Below are positions 51,856-64,000 of a stretch of 64,000 nt of DNA, piece after piece. Source of the DNA: Arcuatula senhousia (lineage: Eukaryota > Mollusca > Bivalvia > Mytilida > Mytilidae); NCBI GenBank assembly GCA_963971305.1, contig OZ020307.1, forward strand, positions 63,857,702 to 63,921,701. Direction: 5' to 3'. The position numbers and the translations under genes are program-made. A model generated the notes under the pieces. It was not told where the DNA came from. It ran no database searches and worked only from the letters and a program-made list of their open reading frames with translations. Positions within the stretch are counted from its first letter, which is position 1, and every line of letters begins with the position of its first letter.

Positions 51856-52695
51856 AAGAGGGTCGACCCTCTTCAAAAAGTTTTGAAAGAAGGTCTACAT
51901 CAAAGGCCTGAAAACAATGAATCGATATTTGAGGGTCGACCCTCTCAGAAAGGCTTTACAACAATGTTTATATATCCGAGGATAGAGGGTCGACCCTCTC
52001 AGAAAGGCTTCAAAACAATGTATATATATCCGAGGATAGAGGGTCGACCCTCTCAGAAATGCATCAAAACAATGTATTGATATCTGAGGGTCGACCCTCT
52101 TAGAAACACTCTAAAACAATGTATTGATATCTGAGGGTCGACCCTCTTAGAAACACTCTAAAACAATGTATAGATATCTGAGGGTCGACCCTCTCAAAAA
52201 GGCTTCCAGACAAAGCATATATATCTAAGGATAGACTCAGAAAGGCTTAAAACAATGAATAGCTATCCATGGGCCGACCCTCTCAGAAAGGCTTTAACAC
52301 AATGTATAGATATATATCTGAAGATACAAGGTCGACCTTTCTCAGAAAGGATTCAAAACAATGGGTAACTATCTGAGGGTCGACCCTCTTAGAAAGGCTT
52401 CCAGACAATGTATAAATATAAGAGGATAGAGGGTCGACCCTCTCAGAGAGGCTTCAAACAATATATAGATGTATGAGGATCGACCCTCTCAGAAAGGCTT
52501 AAAAAATCTATGGATAGCTATATGAGGGTCTCGAAAAGTTCATAATGGAGGGTTTTTGCAATTGTGCTAATACAAGAGGGTCGACCCTCTTGTAGTATTA
52601 TTATGATTTAATATCAGAGGGTCGACACTCTTGATAATACAATACTTTTACAATAATTGATACTTTTTACAGAGTGTCGACCCTCGTGAAATCTA
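51856..52695. repeat. Array of GAGGGTCGACCCTC palindromes
   Basis: About 15 sites, ten of them exact 14-nt palindromes (for example 51858-51871 and 51930-51943), are spaced mostly 46-56 bp. Spacers read like CAGAAAGGCTTCAAAACAAT plus ATATATATC. The first site extends to an 18-bp palindrome (51856-51873). The rightmost copies decay. Short frames through it are by-products of the repeat. Confidence 0.85.
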
Positions 52696-52699
52696 TACA

Positions 52700-53575
52700 G
52701 TTCCGATATGGACAATGGTGTAGACAGGAACACAATACTGATCTTTAATTAAGTATAAAATATTTTAATCTGCAATATAAACTTAAGAACATTTACAACC
52801 AAACCACCAAAAGAAATATAATTTCTACATCGATATGTATCAGGTTTTTTTCCAAGCATGTTAGAAAATTGGTATTGTAACTGAAACCACACAGATTTGA
52901 GGTTTTGGAAGAATACGTTTTTCATTTGTTCTAAAATAGTTTTATTAATTCAAACTTTGACAAATTGTTTTCCATGGTATTAGTCAATTTTATGTTTCTT
53001 TTTTAAAATTCTTCTTAATCGAGTTGTTTTCACCTATAAATAATAAAATATTATTTTGAAATAACCGCTGAACTGTTTTTGAATTGAAAAAAAATATCAA
53101 GTCAAGATTCAATTTAAATTTAATCTTTGTGTCAATTTCAAACAGTAAAATTCATCATAACATCATTAAAAGATATTTCTTATATACAACTGATATATTT
53201 ATGACATTTCACAACTTTTCAATAAAGTTCTTCGAAGTGGAATAGTTACATAAAATATTTTGTACAAACAAGTTCATTGCACATTTATAGGATATTGATT
53301 TCTCATTTAAAACCAATATTCCAATATTTGATTTAATATAAAACACAGCATTATATAAAGTAATGTTTATACATATTATAACTGGTTTTGGAGAATAAAG
53401 ATATTTAAAATGTAACCTTATGAAAGTGTTAATATAAAAAAGGAATATAATTGATTATACGTAACTGTTTTGAAAACATATTTCAAATATTTTGTTTGTA
53501 AATATGTGATATAATGGAAATGTGAAAACAAAATGTGTTCATGGGACAGGGATTCACTGCCAACTATACAACAGG
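52700..53575. other. AT-rich intergenic stretch
   Basis: Nothing recognised. Confidence 0.4.
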
Positions 53576-54788
53576 TCAGGGGCCTTATTTTCGAAGCCAT
53601 TCAGGACTAAATAACAGCTGAGCATCCTCCTTAACTACATCTTAGTCCGAAGTAAAATTTTCATACGTGTCCCAAATTATCAATTTCTTAAAGATCGTCC
53701 TAACTTTAGGAAGATAAATAAGGTGACTTAGGAATTTCCTAACTTGAAAGAATCCCAATTTTAGATAAAATACGGCAATAATATAAATCTTTTTGTGGTT
53801 TGTTAAACCAAAATTGAGCCACCTTCATATACTTTCCCGCATTTTCGTTTTAAAGCATCACAATAGTTGCTTTAGCCTTAAAAAATGACGTACTTTTGTG
53901 TTTCTCTCAAATAAAAATTACAACAAAGTTCCATTAAAGCTTCTGTATTTTGTTCATGCTAATTTTCATATCCTACATGTCCTATTATCTTCGATTTATA
54001 ATGCCTAATTCCAAGAAAATTTTACAGGGTCACACTATTTTACGTAACTATATGTTATTGATTAAGCAAATTTTACAGTGTCACACTAATCTATGTAACT
54101 ATTATACTATGGACTTGAAGATCGCAATGGAAGAGGGAGGTTTGGCGCCATAAAACCTGGTTTAACCCACCATTTCGTTTGAAATGCCTGTACCAAGTCA
54201 GGACCATTGCGATCCACCAGTTCTCCGGTATGACTGATTCGTTTTTGTCATTTTCTCTGGACTATGAGATTGATCATTCAAGTTCGGTAGTTTTGTTATT
54301 ACCTTTATTTACCAAGATAAAAAAAAAAAACATATTTGCATTTTTTTAATTTAATTTGGCAAAATTGTAGCAAAAGTTCCACCTAATTCACGCTGAATCT
54401 CACACCAAAAACTTATCATAATAAGGTTATAAGAACTTTTATTTCATACAAATGTTACATTCAGAAAACTTATGAAATCCAATTCAAATCATTTTGTATT
54501 ATTGTAAACAATTACTTTTACTATTTACTATTGTTTGCGATTAAACAAAAAAAGAATTGCTTTATCATTTTCGTTTAAAAACCTAACCATTTATATCTAT
54601 CAAAATGTATTTTCTTACTTTAGGAATTTGTTATAACAAAAATATGAATTCCTAGCCGGGAAACGTTTAAGAAAGCTTCGGTACGACTGCTGAGACGTTC
54701 CTTAGGAGGTTCCAAAGATCTTCCTAAATCAATTGCTGAGACGTTCCACGGGGAATTCCTAGGAACGTTTCGAAAATAAGGCCCCTGA
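53576..54788. mobile_element. TIR DNA element, 1.2 kb, with a nested R1 repeat
   Basis: The 20-bp perfect TIR TCAGGGGCCTTATTTTCGAA lies at 53576-53595 and, inverted, at 54769-54788. TAGGAA/TTCCTA words recur inside both ends. R1 (54120-54310) is inserted in the middle. No transposase frame. Superfamily and target duplication unclear. Confidence 0.75.
54120..54310 (+). repeat. Dispersed repeat family R1, nested copy
   Basis: The fullest plus-strand copy, GATCGCAATGGAAGAGGGAG to TTTTGTTATTACCTTTATTT. GATCGCAATGG (54120) is mirrored by CCATTGCGATC (54204-54214), an internal 11-bp inverted repeat. Confidence 0.8.
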
Positions 54789-55129
54789 ACTCGAGCAGGT
54801 TGTTGAGTTTATCATTATATGAAACAGAAATATTTAAAAAGGTTTGGTACCACATTCATGTTACGAAAAATCTTACCATTAAAAACAAAATGGTAACAGG
54901 ATCACAAACACATATATTAATTTGAAACAGTGTTATAAATAAACTAAAACCTGGTAAAATATTCTGATAAAATGATCAATCATATGATTGTTTTCAATGG
55001 CAACAATGTATTACATTTGCTTACTACAGACACACTATTCAATTAACATATATTTATAAACCACAATATCATGAGTACACATGTAGTTTTTGTGCAAATT
55101 GTCCGTCATCGTCAGTTCCACTCCTTGCC

Positions 55130-58100
55130 TCAATTATTATTCACAAATATCTGTAAGAAAACAAGTACAAAAATATTATTAGATCATCTGTTTATATTTT
55201 CCTTTTAGAATCATCTATAGATTTTTACATCGATTTCCTTAGCAGAGCGACACGTCTGACGAATGAGTGCAGATGTTGGTTTGTCATAGGGTGTTGTTTT
55301 GTCTTCCTTTACCGGATTTGACACGCTGAATGGACTATTGGCAACGCGACGGGTGTGCTATAGCAAGCAAGAACTGCTTACTCGTCTGGAGCACCTGAGT
55401 TCACTCTTGTTTCGACGTTCGCGTTGTTGATTGATATTCAGTTATTTTGTGTTTCCATGTTTTACATGTTGTCTGTTTCTGTCCCGTTCTTGTTCGTATT
55501 TACTGGTTTTGTCTCTGCCTTTTCGGACCTTTGACATTCGGATACCCCATTGGTACCTCTGCTTCTTACTTATGTTTTTTTTTCACGAAATTGTACGTTG
55601 CTTATAATATTGTAGTTAATATATTTTTGGTGATTTATCTTCGCATTAGTGGACTTGGGAATTCAAATGTCACTCGGCTTTTTCTTATATTTCTAAATTC
55701 TAAATGAAAGATGTTGTTTTAGATGTATGATTTTGTAAGCATATATTACTAAATTGTATTCACACCTAATATTCGCTCTTGTTCATGTAGGATTTTAATA
55801 AATATGTCCGAAATAAGGACCCCCTAACCAACCCGGTCAATAAGGAAATATTTGTCATCAATGCAATCTTAAAAAAAAAACACCTACCTCTTCATTTGTT
55901 TGCTCAGCATTGATCATCCCTCTCAAGTCATCAGGTATGGGGTCTGAGACATCCTCTTGTTCGAGAGCCGCTTTATCATAATGTTTGAACATCGGTATCT
56001 TCCACTGACAACCTCTCTTCGACTTTTGAGTAAGAAGAGCTTTACTTCTATCCAGTTTTTCTAAGTCACTCAAAAATGCTGACCACCATTGCTTTTGATC
56101 TTCGTTAAAATAGTTCTTCCAAATCGCAAACCCCCGTTTTAAAGCTTGGATGTCAACTTTATCGAGAGACAATAGCAAAACCTCAGGCGACCTTTGTGGT
56201 AAAACGGATCTTCCATTGGATATCTTGAAGAAACCGTTTTTAAGGGTCTTCCATGGATGTTGAGTACTCCGGCGGTAAAATACATTGACTTTAGCAGTCG
56301 GTTCTAGTAATCTAAATCGAAATATATTTGATTTTGTGTGATATTTTACGCCAGCGAGATAAGGTTCCAACCATCCACTTATGTCAAAACAACTTTCAAG
56401 GCTTTGGGCACTGTACAAAAGCTGGTGAAAATCGTCCAATGTCAATGCATCTGTGTGGTTCAGCTTATCAGAAAACACACTAAACATTTGATCTATGTCC
56501 TCATGTGTGTGTCCCACCTGAAGAAATGACAGTTGCACCTGAAAAAAATACATGTTTTCTTATAAAAAGAGGGGGAAATCTTTTTCGATATTATAATGAA
56601 ATTTGTCTTGAAAACAATTTCATCTTAGGACACTACTACATATCAAATTTGGTCATAAGTGTATTCTTTAGTGGGGACAATACATTTGTTTTTATTTTAC
56701 CTATTCTAAAACATTTGTAAAAGGACAAACATAAAAGTTTTAATTTTATGGAAAATGAAGATGTATCTACCAAGAAGCAACTTCAAGCCTTTATCTGTGG
56801 TAGTCTTGTAACATAATATTGGTATTTTGATGTTATAAATATATCAACCGTAAATGTGGATTTGTACCATGATTAATCAAACAAAAACATTCACAGTGGC
56901 ACATGATGAGTAATAAATTTTGCCGGATTAGTGTCTATCAATCAAAATTATTACCCACTCTTCCAGTAATATGTTATGTAAGAAATTAATTATTATTTTG
57001 TACATTGACAGATTTTTAAATACGATGGTCTTGTAGTTAAAAAAGTTCGGTTAATCTCTTTTTATTTATTTTTACTTAATTAGTCCCTTGCGTCCACATT
57101 CTCCTACATTTCATACAATTTAATAAGTTTCTGTTTCTTAATAAAACATTTTTTGCATCTCAATACCATTCAGAATAACAATTTTGAAAGTTTTTTAAGC
57201 AATTTTAAACTTAATCTTTGTGTTCAGTTGGTGGAAAATATTGTAAACATTAAAAAATGGAAAGCTGTTTTCTATGCAATAATTCAGATAGAAAATAGTT
57301 TATAGGTCAGAAATAATGATTAATTTTATTAGTCTAGACTGGTCAGTTCCACACGTGTAGATCTTTCTCACGACCATCTGGGAATTGCAAGGAACATCAC
57401 AGAGCTTGAAATCAATTTATCTCTTCTTTAATCTTTATTGCTATTTTGATAACGGCTGACCAGAGTAACTGTAAAGTTCATTAAGGTTTCACGATGAAGA
57501 TTCTCTGATATCAAAATATCTTAATAGTCGTAGTCTTACGTAGAGAGATTTTTTAATTACTTTTTATGTTGAATTTGAAGGAAATTTGGTTAAATACATG
57601 TATCCGTTTGTTTTCAGAAAATTAAAAAGTTAGAGCTTATTAAGAACTTGCTCAACTCTTATAACATCGGGTGCGCAATGTTATGTTGTAATTGCTTTAT
57701 TTCATATCATGGATTTAATAAACGGTTTTTTTTTGTACATGGATTATTTATTAAAATTCAAATAGTTGAACACCTAGTTTTTACATTTTACAAAGATGAA
57801 TAATTTTTTCTCTTTTGTTTACATAGCTTTAAATCGTAATAAAATCAACACGGAAATAAACATAAATTTGATAGAATCTTTCTAATTTTATTTAGATATA
57901 ACATTTCAGGTGTTTATCAACGGCCGTTTATCAATCTCACTCGCTTTTCAATATGAACTGGTGTAATAATATTTGTATAAAATTTACCTTCACTAATATG
58001 TTCAAAACTACTTTTGAAAAATAATAATTTTGTAAAATATAAGCAAAAAAATGGGAAAAAACTAAAGATAATTGATTTTGGTATTTTTTTTATATTTTTT

Positions 58101-61100
58101 TCGAGTCATTACAGAGAAATAATTTTATTAAATATCTTGACCATTAAGAAAAAGACAACATGGAAGAAATTACAGCAAGCATAACTTACATATGAAAGAA
58201 ATAAAATAGGTCATTTTTATTGATAAGCTGCCACTTGTGCCCTTCCACACCTTTGACATGTACTTGAAAATACACCATAGAGAATTCTGACAAATCTGCA
58301 TAACATTTTCATTAAACGCTAATCCTTATAATGAGATCACACTGGGAATAGGATATAATTAATACGGATCATTGCAACTATAAAGATCTTCTGATAAGCA
58401 TACATTTTCACAGACTATCATGTTTCGAACCTGGTACTTAATAGATAAACATTTATCACTGGTCATTGGGGAAAGATAACAAATCTTTGACAACAACAAA
58501 TTTTGACTTCATCAAACAGCTGACCCTAAGCCCCGTTTACACGATCAAAGTTTTCCATCAAAAACTTTGTCCAAGTTTTCTTTGACAAACTTTTTTGACC
58601 ATGTAAACCTGCATCAAAAACTTTGACAAAGAAATTTGAAGGACTTTGACGGACTTTGACAGAATAGAACCTCATCCTATTTTTCTGAAAACTTGGATGG
58701 ACTTTGACGGGAATTGACCAATCAGAATATGTTACTGAACTTATCAGAATAGTTTGTAAACAAAAGCACATGGCAAAATGGCAGGAAAGAAAGAAACAAC
58801 TGAGAAACAATATTCAATGGTCAAATAATATTATTGATGACTTGATGGATTGAAAGAAAATTAATATCAACTCTCTTATTTCTCTATAAATGTTTAATCA
58901 TTCTCATGTAGCTTTTGTAACAGTACTAGTATTCATTGGCATTTTCAACTTCTAAATCCTATATCAAAGTGTTTGAGAAACCAGGCCGTGTTGGTCTGAC
59001 TGCAATTTCTGCACATCCTTATTAAGAAGTAACTGTATATAAAATGATTATGCACTCACATACTACAATATACTTCCCACACTGCAGCCACTATAAATAG
59101 CAGAAAACCATCAAAAAAGTTTGATCGTGTAAACAGCTACTTTGACAAAGTTTTCTTTGTCCAACTTTTTCATCAAAAACTTGGACAAAGATGTTTGATG
59201 AAAAACTTTGATCGTGTAAACCGGGCTTAAAATGTCTAACTTTTATATTAATTGTCTGAAATTAAAAACTTGTCAATCATGAAAACAGAAATTCATAGAA
59301 TTAAATTTGAATTAACCTCTGTTAAATCGTCAAGATTAACATTCACTGATTTCTTAGTATAGGTCTATTAGTTCATTAGAAGTCATATTTCTATATGCAA
59401 ATGTAGACATATATAAAGTATTCATAACACTTACCTCATAGAATATCTTTAAGTGGACCAATAGCTCAAGGAAAGAAAGAATATATCTGTTTTTATTCTC
59501 CCTAAAACAATTGTCAGCTTGTATATACAACACAGGCGGGAGAGGTTTACCCTGCGAAATTAAAAAAAGTAATCGAAATATGTATGTGAGCTTTTATATA
59601 CATCATTTAAAAATATAATAGTTCTTTATTAGTAATACATTTAATATTTATTCAATCTTTCTATAAAACATTTTTATCCGGTCATATTCCTATAATGAAA
59701 TGTAGGAATCATTGGCGTTGTATGCACAAAAATATACTTTCGAAAAATTGACTTTTTTAAAACATTCCTTACATAAAATTTAAAATATACATGTATAAAA
59801 AGGCAAATTAAAGTAAAATATACCAATAACTACCCTCTTTTTCTTTATAAAACAACATTTCTGTGCATATTTTATTAATGTTGACCTGTAAATTTTATGT
59901 CGCAATTTCGATGTACATGTAATTAGAAATGTCGCTGTTTTGATTGCCGCTATTCTGAAAAGCTTCTTTGATAAAGTCCCTTTTTTCAATTTCACCCAGA
60001 TCTTCATATTAAACTTAACATTTAACGCAACAAACATGTAACACTTAATGTTAACTGAAGTGTAGCCTTTGTATTTTCACAGAAAATATTTTGAATCTGA
60101 TTATTGATGAAAAACAAATTTGGTATTCTTAGCGTTGAGGTGAAATAATATTCTGGAGAAGAATTGCTGTCATATAAAATAATGCTAATTATGAGAAAAA
60201 AATGTTACAAGCAAAAATGTCTAACAATGATAAAGAACCAACATTCCCCTCTTCAAGTTACTAGTAATTGGTCGGTCAGATTTAACATACAGACATGGCA
60301 TTGTATTTATCTACCATCATGACCATTGCCTATTAGTGGATAGAAATCATTTTTAATAGTAGTTAGTCTTCATAGTTTTATTTTCTGCCCCCCCCCCCAA
60401 AAAAAAAAATTAATTAGTGTATGAAAATTTAAGAATGTCTTCTTCATAATATAGTACTTAGCTTTATAATTAAGGAGCACAACCCTTTTTTCATTGTTGA
60501 CTTTTATACTCTGACGTTAGCGAGAAACTTGTTTTATATAACTTTACCTTTGAAAGTTCCCATAGTACTTTCATCAATATGTTAAGCGTCAAGTTGGAGT
60601 CGTGTTTGTATTGATATATATCTGAAAATACCATTTTCTGATTTGTTCCGTGACTTATTACAGCTGAAATGTGGGTTTTCAATGGAAGGGTTGATGCTAA
60701 ATCCTTTAAAAAAAATCAGAGTTCATTCAAACAATGTAAAGATTCAAAAATGTTAAATGCTATGTAATGGTCAACATGAATTATATTACAAATAAGCAAA
60801 GAGGCACCAATGGGTCATTCTAGTGTCAAAAGTCCAAAATGGCAAAGCCAAATCGGTAAACACGAACAAGAATAGCACGAGGAAATACAAAATCTAAAAA
60901 CAAAACCACAAATTAAACCGAATGGAAATCAACTAAGCGAACTCAAATTGTACCAAGAGTGAACTCAGGTGCTCCGGAAGAGTAGGCGGTTCCTGCCTGT
61001 AAGCAAACCCGTCGCATTGCTAATTTAAAATGCAGTGTCTCAAATACGGTAAAAAAAGACAAAACAATACTCTATGACAAACCAACATCTGCCATCATCT

Positions 61101-64000
61101 GCGAAATAGAAATCCCGTATTTGTCTTTGTGTGCATGGTTTCTACTGAGTGTGAAACTTCTTGAGTGAAGACAGCAACAGAGAAGCAACATAACTTTGTG
61201 TTAGCAATTTTGTGTCAAACGTGACGCTTTGCCAAGGAAATCGATGTAGTTCCAGCAACCTCTGTGGTAACGAATCAATTGGGATACTTTGTTTAAGCAT
61301 ACTAAGGATTTGATCAAAAACATACAAAAATATTTTAAATTCCTAGTTACATCTAAGTACGAGGTCTAAGAAAACATATATAAAAAGCTTTAATATTCAG
61401 AATAATTTAACCAGTTTTAAATTCGATAACCCCTTAAAAAATTTTAATTCAAGACTACCATTACTTACTTTACCCTTCCTGTCCTTAAAATGTGGAAGAC
61501 TTGTCTTTGACTGGTCCATGCCGTCAATAATCAAACTCACGAATCTATCTGGTCGTCTTCTTGAGATTTCTCGTCTACGATAATATGCGAGCTTTTCAAC
61601 CCTAAATAAAAAAAGACTTGATGGAGTTTGTTTGCATTACTGTTCGCTTGTCACTTAAGGCAAACACATATATGTTTAGCTAAGTTTTTTAATTGTAAAC
61701 TACAGTATTTGGATTTTATCTTTGATGTGAATATACATTATGTCAATGTTGCCTCAACCAACAATTTACGTTAAAATACATTTATCAATCAATTCATTAT
61801 AGAATGTATTACTTTAAATACACTTACATTACTCTGTGAAGATGTTCTTGCTTCTCTCTAAAAATTTCTTGCCTTTTTGTTGGGTTTAGCTGAGACTGTA
61901 AAGCCCGGTCTAGCTTTACACAGACGGTACATTTAGTAAAAAGGTTTGTCTATAAAATAAAAATCATTAAAAAAAATTAGTCTAATAGCTAAGATGATTA
62001 AGTATCAATGCACATCTTAGCAATATAATTATTCAATTAAAACATTCAACAAAGTTTTGAAACGACTGATGCCCATTTCACCTTTTTTAGACTCATCATA
62101 GGTGTTTCAACAAAAATGTATAAAACTTACAAAAAACAAATGAAAACGGGGGGCTTGATTAACAATTAAGTTTATTAATGTGAAATTGCGGAGTTAAATC
62201 ATGAATAAGCTCAACTTATGCCTTGGGTAAAATGACTAGAGTTTTAAAAACTTATAGCCAGTAATAGATGTTAGAGAGCAACCATTTGATTTTTAGTGGG
62301 GTGGGGGCTTAGCTAGGGATATTTTCTTCATGTATGTCCTGCTTTTTAATTTACGAAATAAAAAGCTTCGCGAAGCGGAGCCTGACAGGATCGTAACATG
62401 TCGAACCCTGTACATTTGAGTCCCAATATTGATAGTCAATTGCTCTGGACTGACAAAGTTTTTTGACACATGCAGCCTTTGGTGGACTTTCCATCCACAT
62501 TTCACAAGGATTTCAATTTGTTTTCAAAAGGAGACCAAAATAAATTACAGTTACAAAAATATTTCCCCTTTGGCCCATAATTAAAGGTTCTATATACGAA
62601 CTTTCATTTTGCCCCTTTTGACCCTTAACGACAATTAGAGGGAGAGTATAGCACAAAATTAATCCTTTATTTTGTGAATTCACTATTTGACAGGAATTGA
62701 TAAGCAAAACAAATTTTGAAATCGGAAAATGAATAAAAAAAATCGATTTGGCTCCTTTTGGACCCTAATTTCAAAACGGAAAAAAAGGGGGGGGTAATTC
62801 TCAATTATTTTATCCACTACCTAACAAGACTTAACATGCAAACAAATAATTCAATATCGGTCCAGAAATAAAAAAAAGGTGCATTTCTATCCTCTAAGGG
62901 GGACTCCCAAAATCAATCCCTTCCATCCTTATAGTAAGGAACATCATTGTCAAATTTCATAGCAATTGCATGATTGTAACTAAAAATATTGTGGGAACAC
63001 TAAAGTTTACAGACAACGACGACGACGACGACGACAGCATCACATTTTTTTGCGGTCATATTAAATCGGAGCTTTACTTTTTTTGCGCACTAGCTTGCGC
63101 AATTAATTTATTTTAAAACTTGCTGTAAAAAGACACAAAAACACCATCCTGCATTTTGTTTTTAATCCAATGCACTGTCCTGTCTTTTTATTTTCTGGCT
63201 ATTGGCGTCCTGCCTTTTTTTCAAATTTCACCATAGTCTCCCCTCTAAATCTCCAATGGTCGCTCCCTTAGTGTTTTTAAACACAACGTGTTGACACCGG
63301 AGCAGACTTACTTAGGAATTAAGTTAAATATAAACATTTTCTTTTTAAGAGTAATCATTTTCAAACATGTTGATTATAAAGCAATACAGATACACACTTG
63401 GGCAAAAGTTAAAATAAGATATGAAATAAATAAATGGACAAAAAGAATTACTACTACCCAAGCAATGGTTTTGATAAAGATATGTTAAAAAAATTGAATG
63501 ATCAGTGCTTCTTAACTTTCGTCCACATGTATATAATGTTGCTATATATGCCAATGGGTTTATAGTTATATCAGACTACGGAGTTATAGCTAATCAGATC
63601 AAACGCTCATTGCATGATTTTAGTTGTGCTTAACTTACCGGTCTCATTCTAACATGTCGATAAAATGATTTCCACATCTTGTAAAATGACATGTTTGATA
63701 CGAAAGGCCGCATATCAACAACTTGTTCATTTCTATAAGCTTCATATATCTCTTTCTTTCTCAATCCAAAAGGCAACCACACTTCTGTTTTGTGTGGTGG
63801 ATGTTCCCCTCTTTTAGCAATATATTCACCGAGCCAAGTTATTGCAGCTTGTTTTCTTTCTTTCAGAGAGCGCAGAGTACATGTATTTTCACTTCCTAAT
63901 CTGTTGGTCAACCATTTAGCCTTGTATCTATAGAAACTTGATTTTGGAATTCCATAGATGTTTAACCATGCCTTCCGACAGACATTTTTCCCAGACACTT
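55130..64000 (-). CDS. DUF7869-type protein, partial (5' end beyond the window)
   Basis: Exons on the minus strand: 63639 to beyond 64000, 61828-61949, 61469-61601, 60548-60703, 59435-59551, 55888-56538, and a tentative last exon 55130-55150 (IFVNNN then TGA). Phases match at every junction. Landmarks: KCTVCVKL, RFVSLIIDGMDQSKTSLPHF, LYIQADNCFRENKNRY and LQVGHTHEDIDQMFS. These are hallmarks of the DUF7869 proteins that occur in many copies in molluscs, cnidarians and insects. The function is unknown. The spaced acidic residues (IDGMD, QADN, HEDID) look like an RNase H-fold DDE/D-type centre, suggesting a transposase origin (inference). About 510 residues are in the window. Frames are intact, so it is not an obvious pseudogene. 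Intron 5 carries a MITE (58527-59229), intron 4 is plain, and intron 3 holds an inverted R2 copy. Confidence 0.8.
55240..55570 (+). repeat. Dispersed repeat family R2, copy 5
   Basis: A long copy: GAATGAGTGCAGATGTTGGT, GAACTGCTTACTCGTCTGGA, TGTTCGTATTTACTGGTTTT, CCCCATTGGTACCTCTGCTT. If the tentative terminal exon is right, it lies in the last intron of the DUF7869-type gene. Confidence 0.75.
58527..59229. mobile_element. MITE with TTTGACAAA-type subterminal repeats
   Basis: TIRs begin TAAGCCCCGTTTACACGATC (left) and, inverted, GATCGTGTAAACCGGGCTTA (right, to 59229), matching for about 35 bp. AACTTTG/CAAAGTT and CATCAAA words repeat inside both ends. 703 bp, no transposase; in an intron of the DUF7869-type gene. 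Confidence 0.75.
60785..61110 (-). repeat. Dispersed repeat family R2, inverted copy
   Basis: AAGCAAAGAGGCACCAATGG at the left, CCGGAAGAGTAGGCGGTTCC in the middle and ATGACAAACCAACATCTGCC at the right are the complement of family words seen in copies 4 and 5. It lies between exons 60548-60703 and 61469-61601. Confidence 0.7.
63011..63037 (+). repeat. GAC microsatellite
   Basis: GACAACGACGACGACGACGA and on; a short trinucleotide run within an intron. Confidence 0.7.

Noticed and set aside
51835..52080. Open frame coding repeated EGRPSQKGF-type peptide
   Set aside because: It is a by-product of the palindrome array: the period is not kept in frame across the whole array and there is no start context or homology.
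51856..52695. CRISPR-like array
   Set aside because: The host is an animal genome, spacers are themselves similar to one another and no cas genes are present; it is a minisatellite.

Overview
The window looks like AT-rich nuclear DNA from a marine bivalve, most likely a mussel (Mytilidae). The evidence is split animal genes with GT-AG introns, a very dense load of dispersed repeats, TIR elements, Penelope-like and Ngaro-like retroelements, and tandem repeats that carry hammerhead ribozymes of the kind described from mussels. The species is an inference; no sequence comparison was run.

Layout. Positions 1 to about 17.8 kb hold no convincing gene. They hold repeats: a reverse-transcriptase relic (1.9-2.6 kb), a LINE 3' end (3.2-3.9 kb), a 1.5 kb TIR element (3.97-5.45 kb), two composite tandem-repeat blocks (8.1-10.8 kb) and a 3.4 kb element with 89-bp perfect TIRs (12.0-15.4 kb). 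From 17860 to 33259 (+) a six-exon SLC16 monocarboxylate-transporter-like gene can be assembled with matching intron phases (471 aa). Its intron 2 holds a 730-bp-arm palindrome made from the 3' end of a Penelope-like element. Its intron 3 holds a complete, apparently young Ngaro-type tyrosine-recombinase retrotransposon (24433-31083). Tail to tail with it, a 14-exon TTC38 gene (462 aa) runs on the minus strand from 47013 to 34892. Downstream on the plus-strand map come a retrozyme-like array (48.0-49.3 kb), a TIR element rich in TACGA motifs (49.3-49.9 kb), a tRNA-derived SINE-like copy (50.4 kb) and an array of GTCGAC-centred palindromes (51.9-52.7 kb). From about 55.1 kb to the right edge, a multi-exon DUF7869-type gene lies on the minus strand and is cut by the window end.

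The most interesting object is the Ngaro-like element. It has the split direct repeats A1 ... B1-A2-B2, and both repeat pairs look identical. Gag and reverse transcriptase/RNase H lie in one frame, separated only by a UGA stop in the context UGA-CUA-G, the known readthrough consensus, and a 7-bp stem follows 13 nt after the stop. The leader has three stem-loops with a near-constant loop and different, still-pairing stems. The element also encodes a tyrosine recombinase and an SGNH-hydrolase-like protein, and carries a tRNA-Asp-like Pol III unit before B1. Read together, these suggest an intact retroelement whose expression strategy (Gag-Pol by stop readthrough) and RNA signals deserve testing.

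The host genes look ordinary and intact. The transporter exon 2 carries a 64-bp tandem duplication across its 3' splice region that multiplies donor and acceptor sites.
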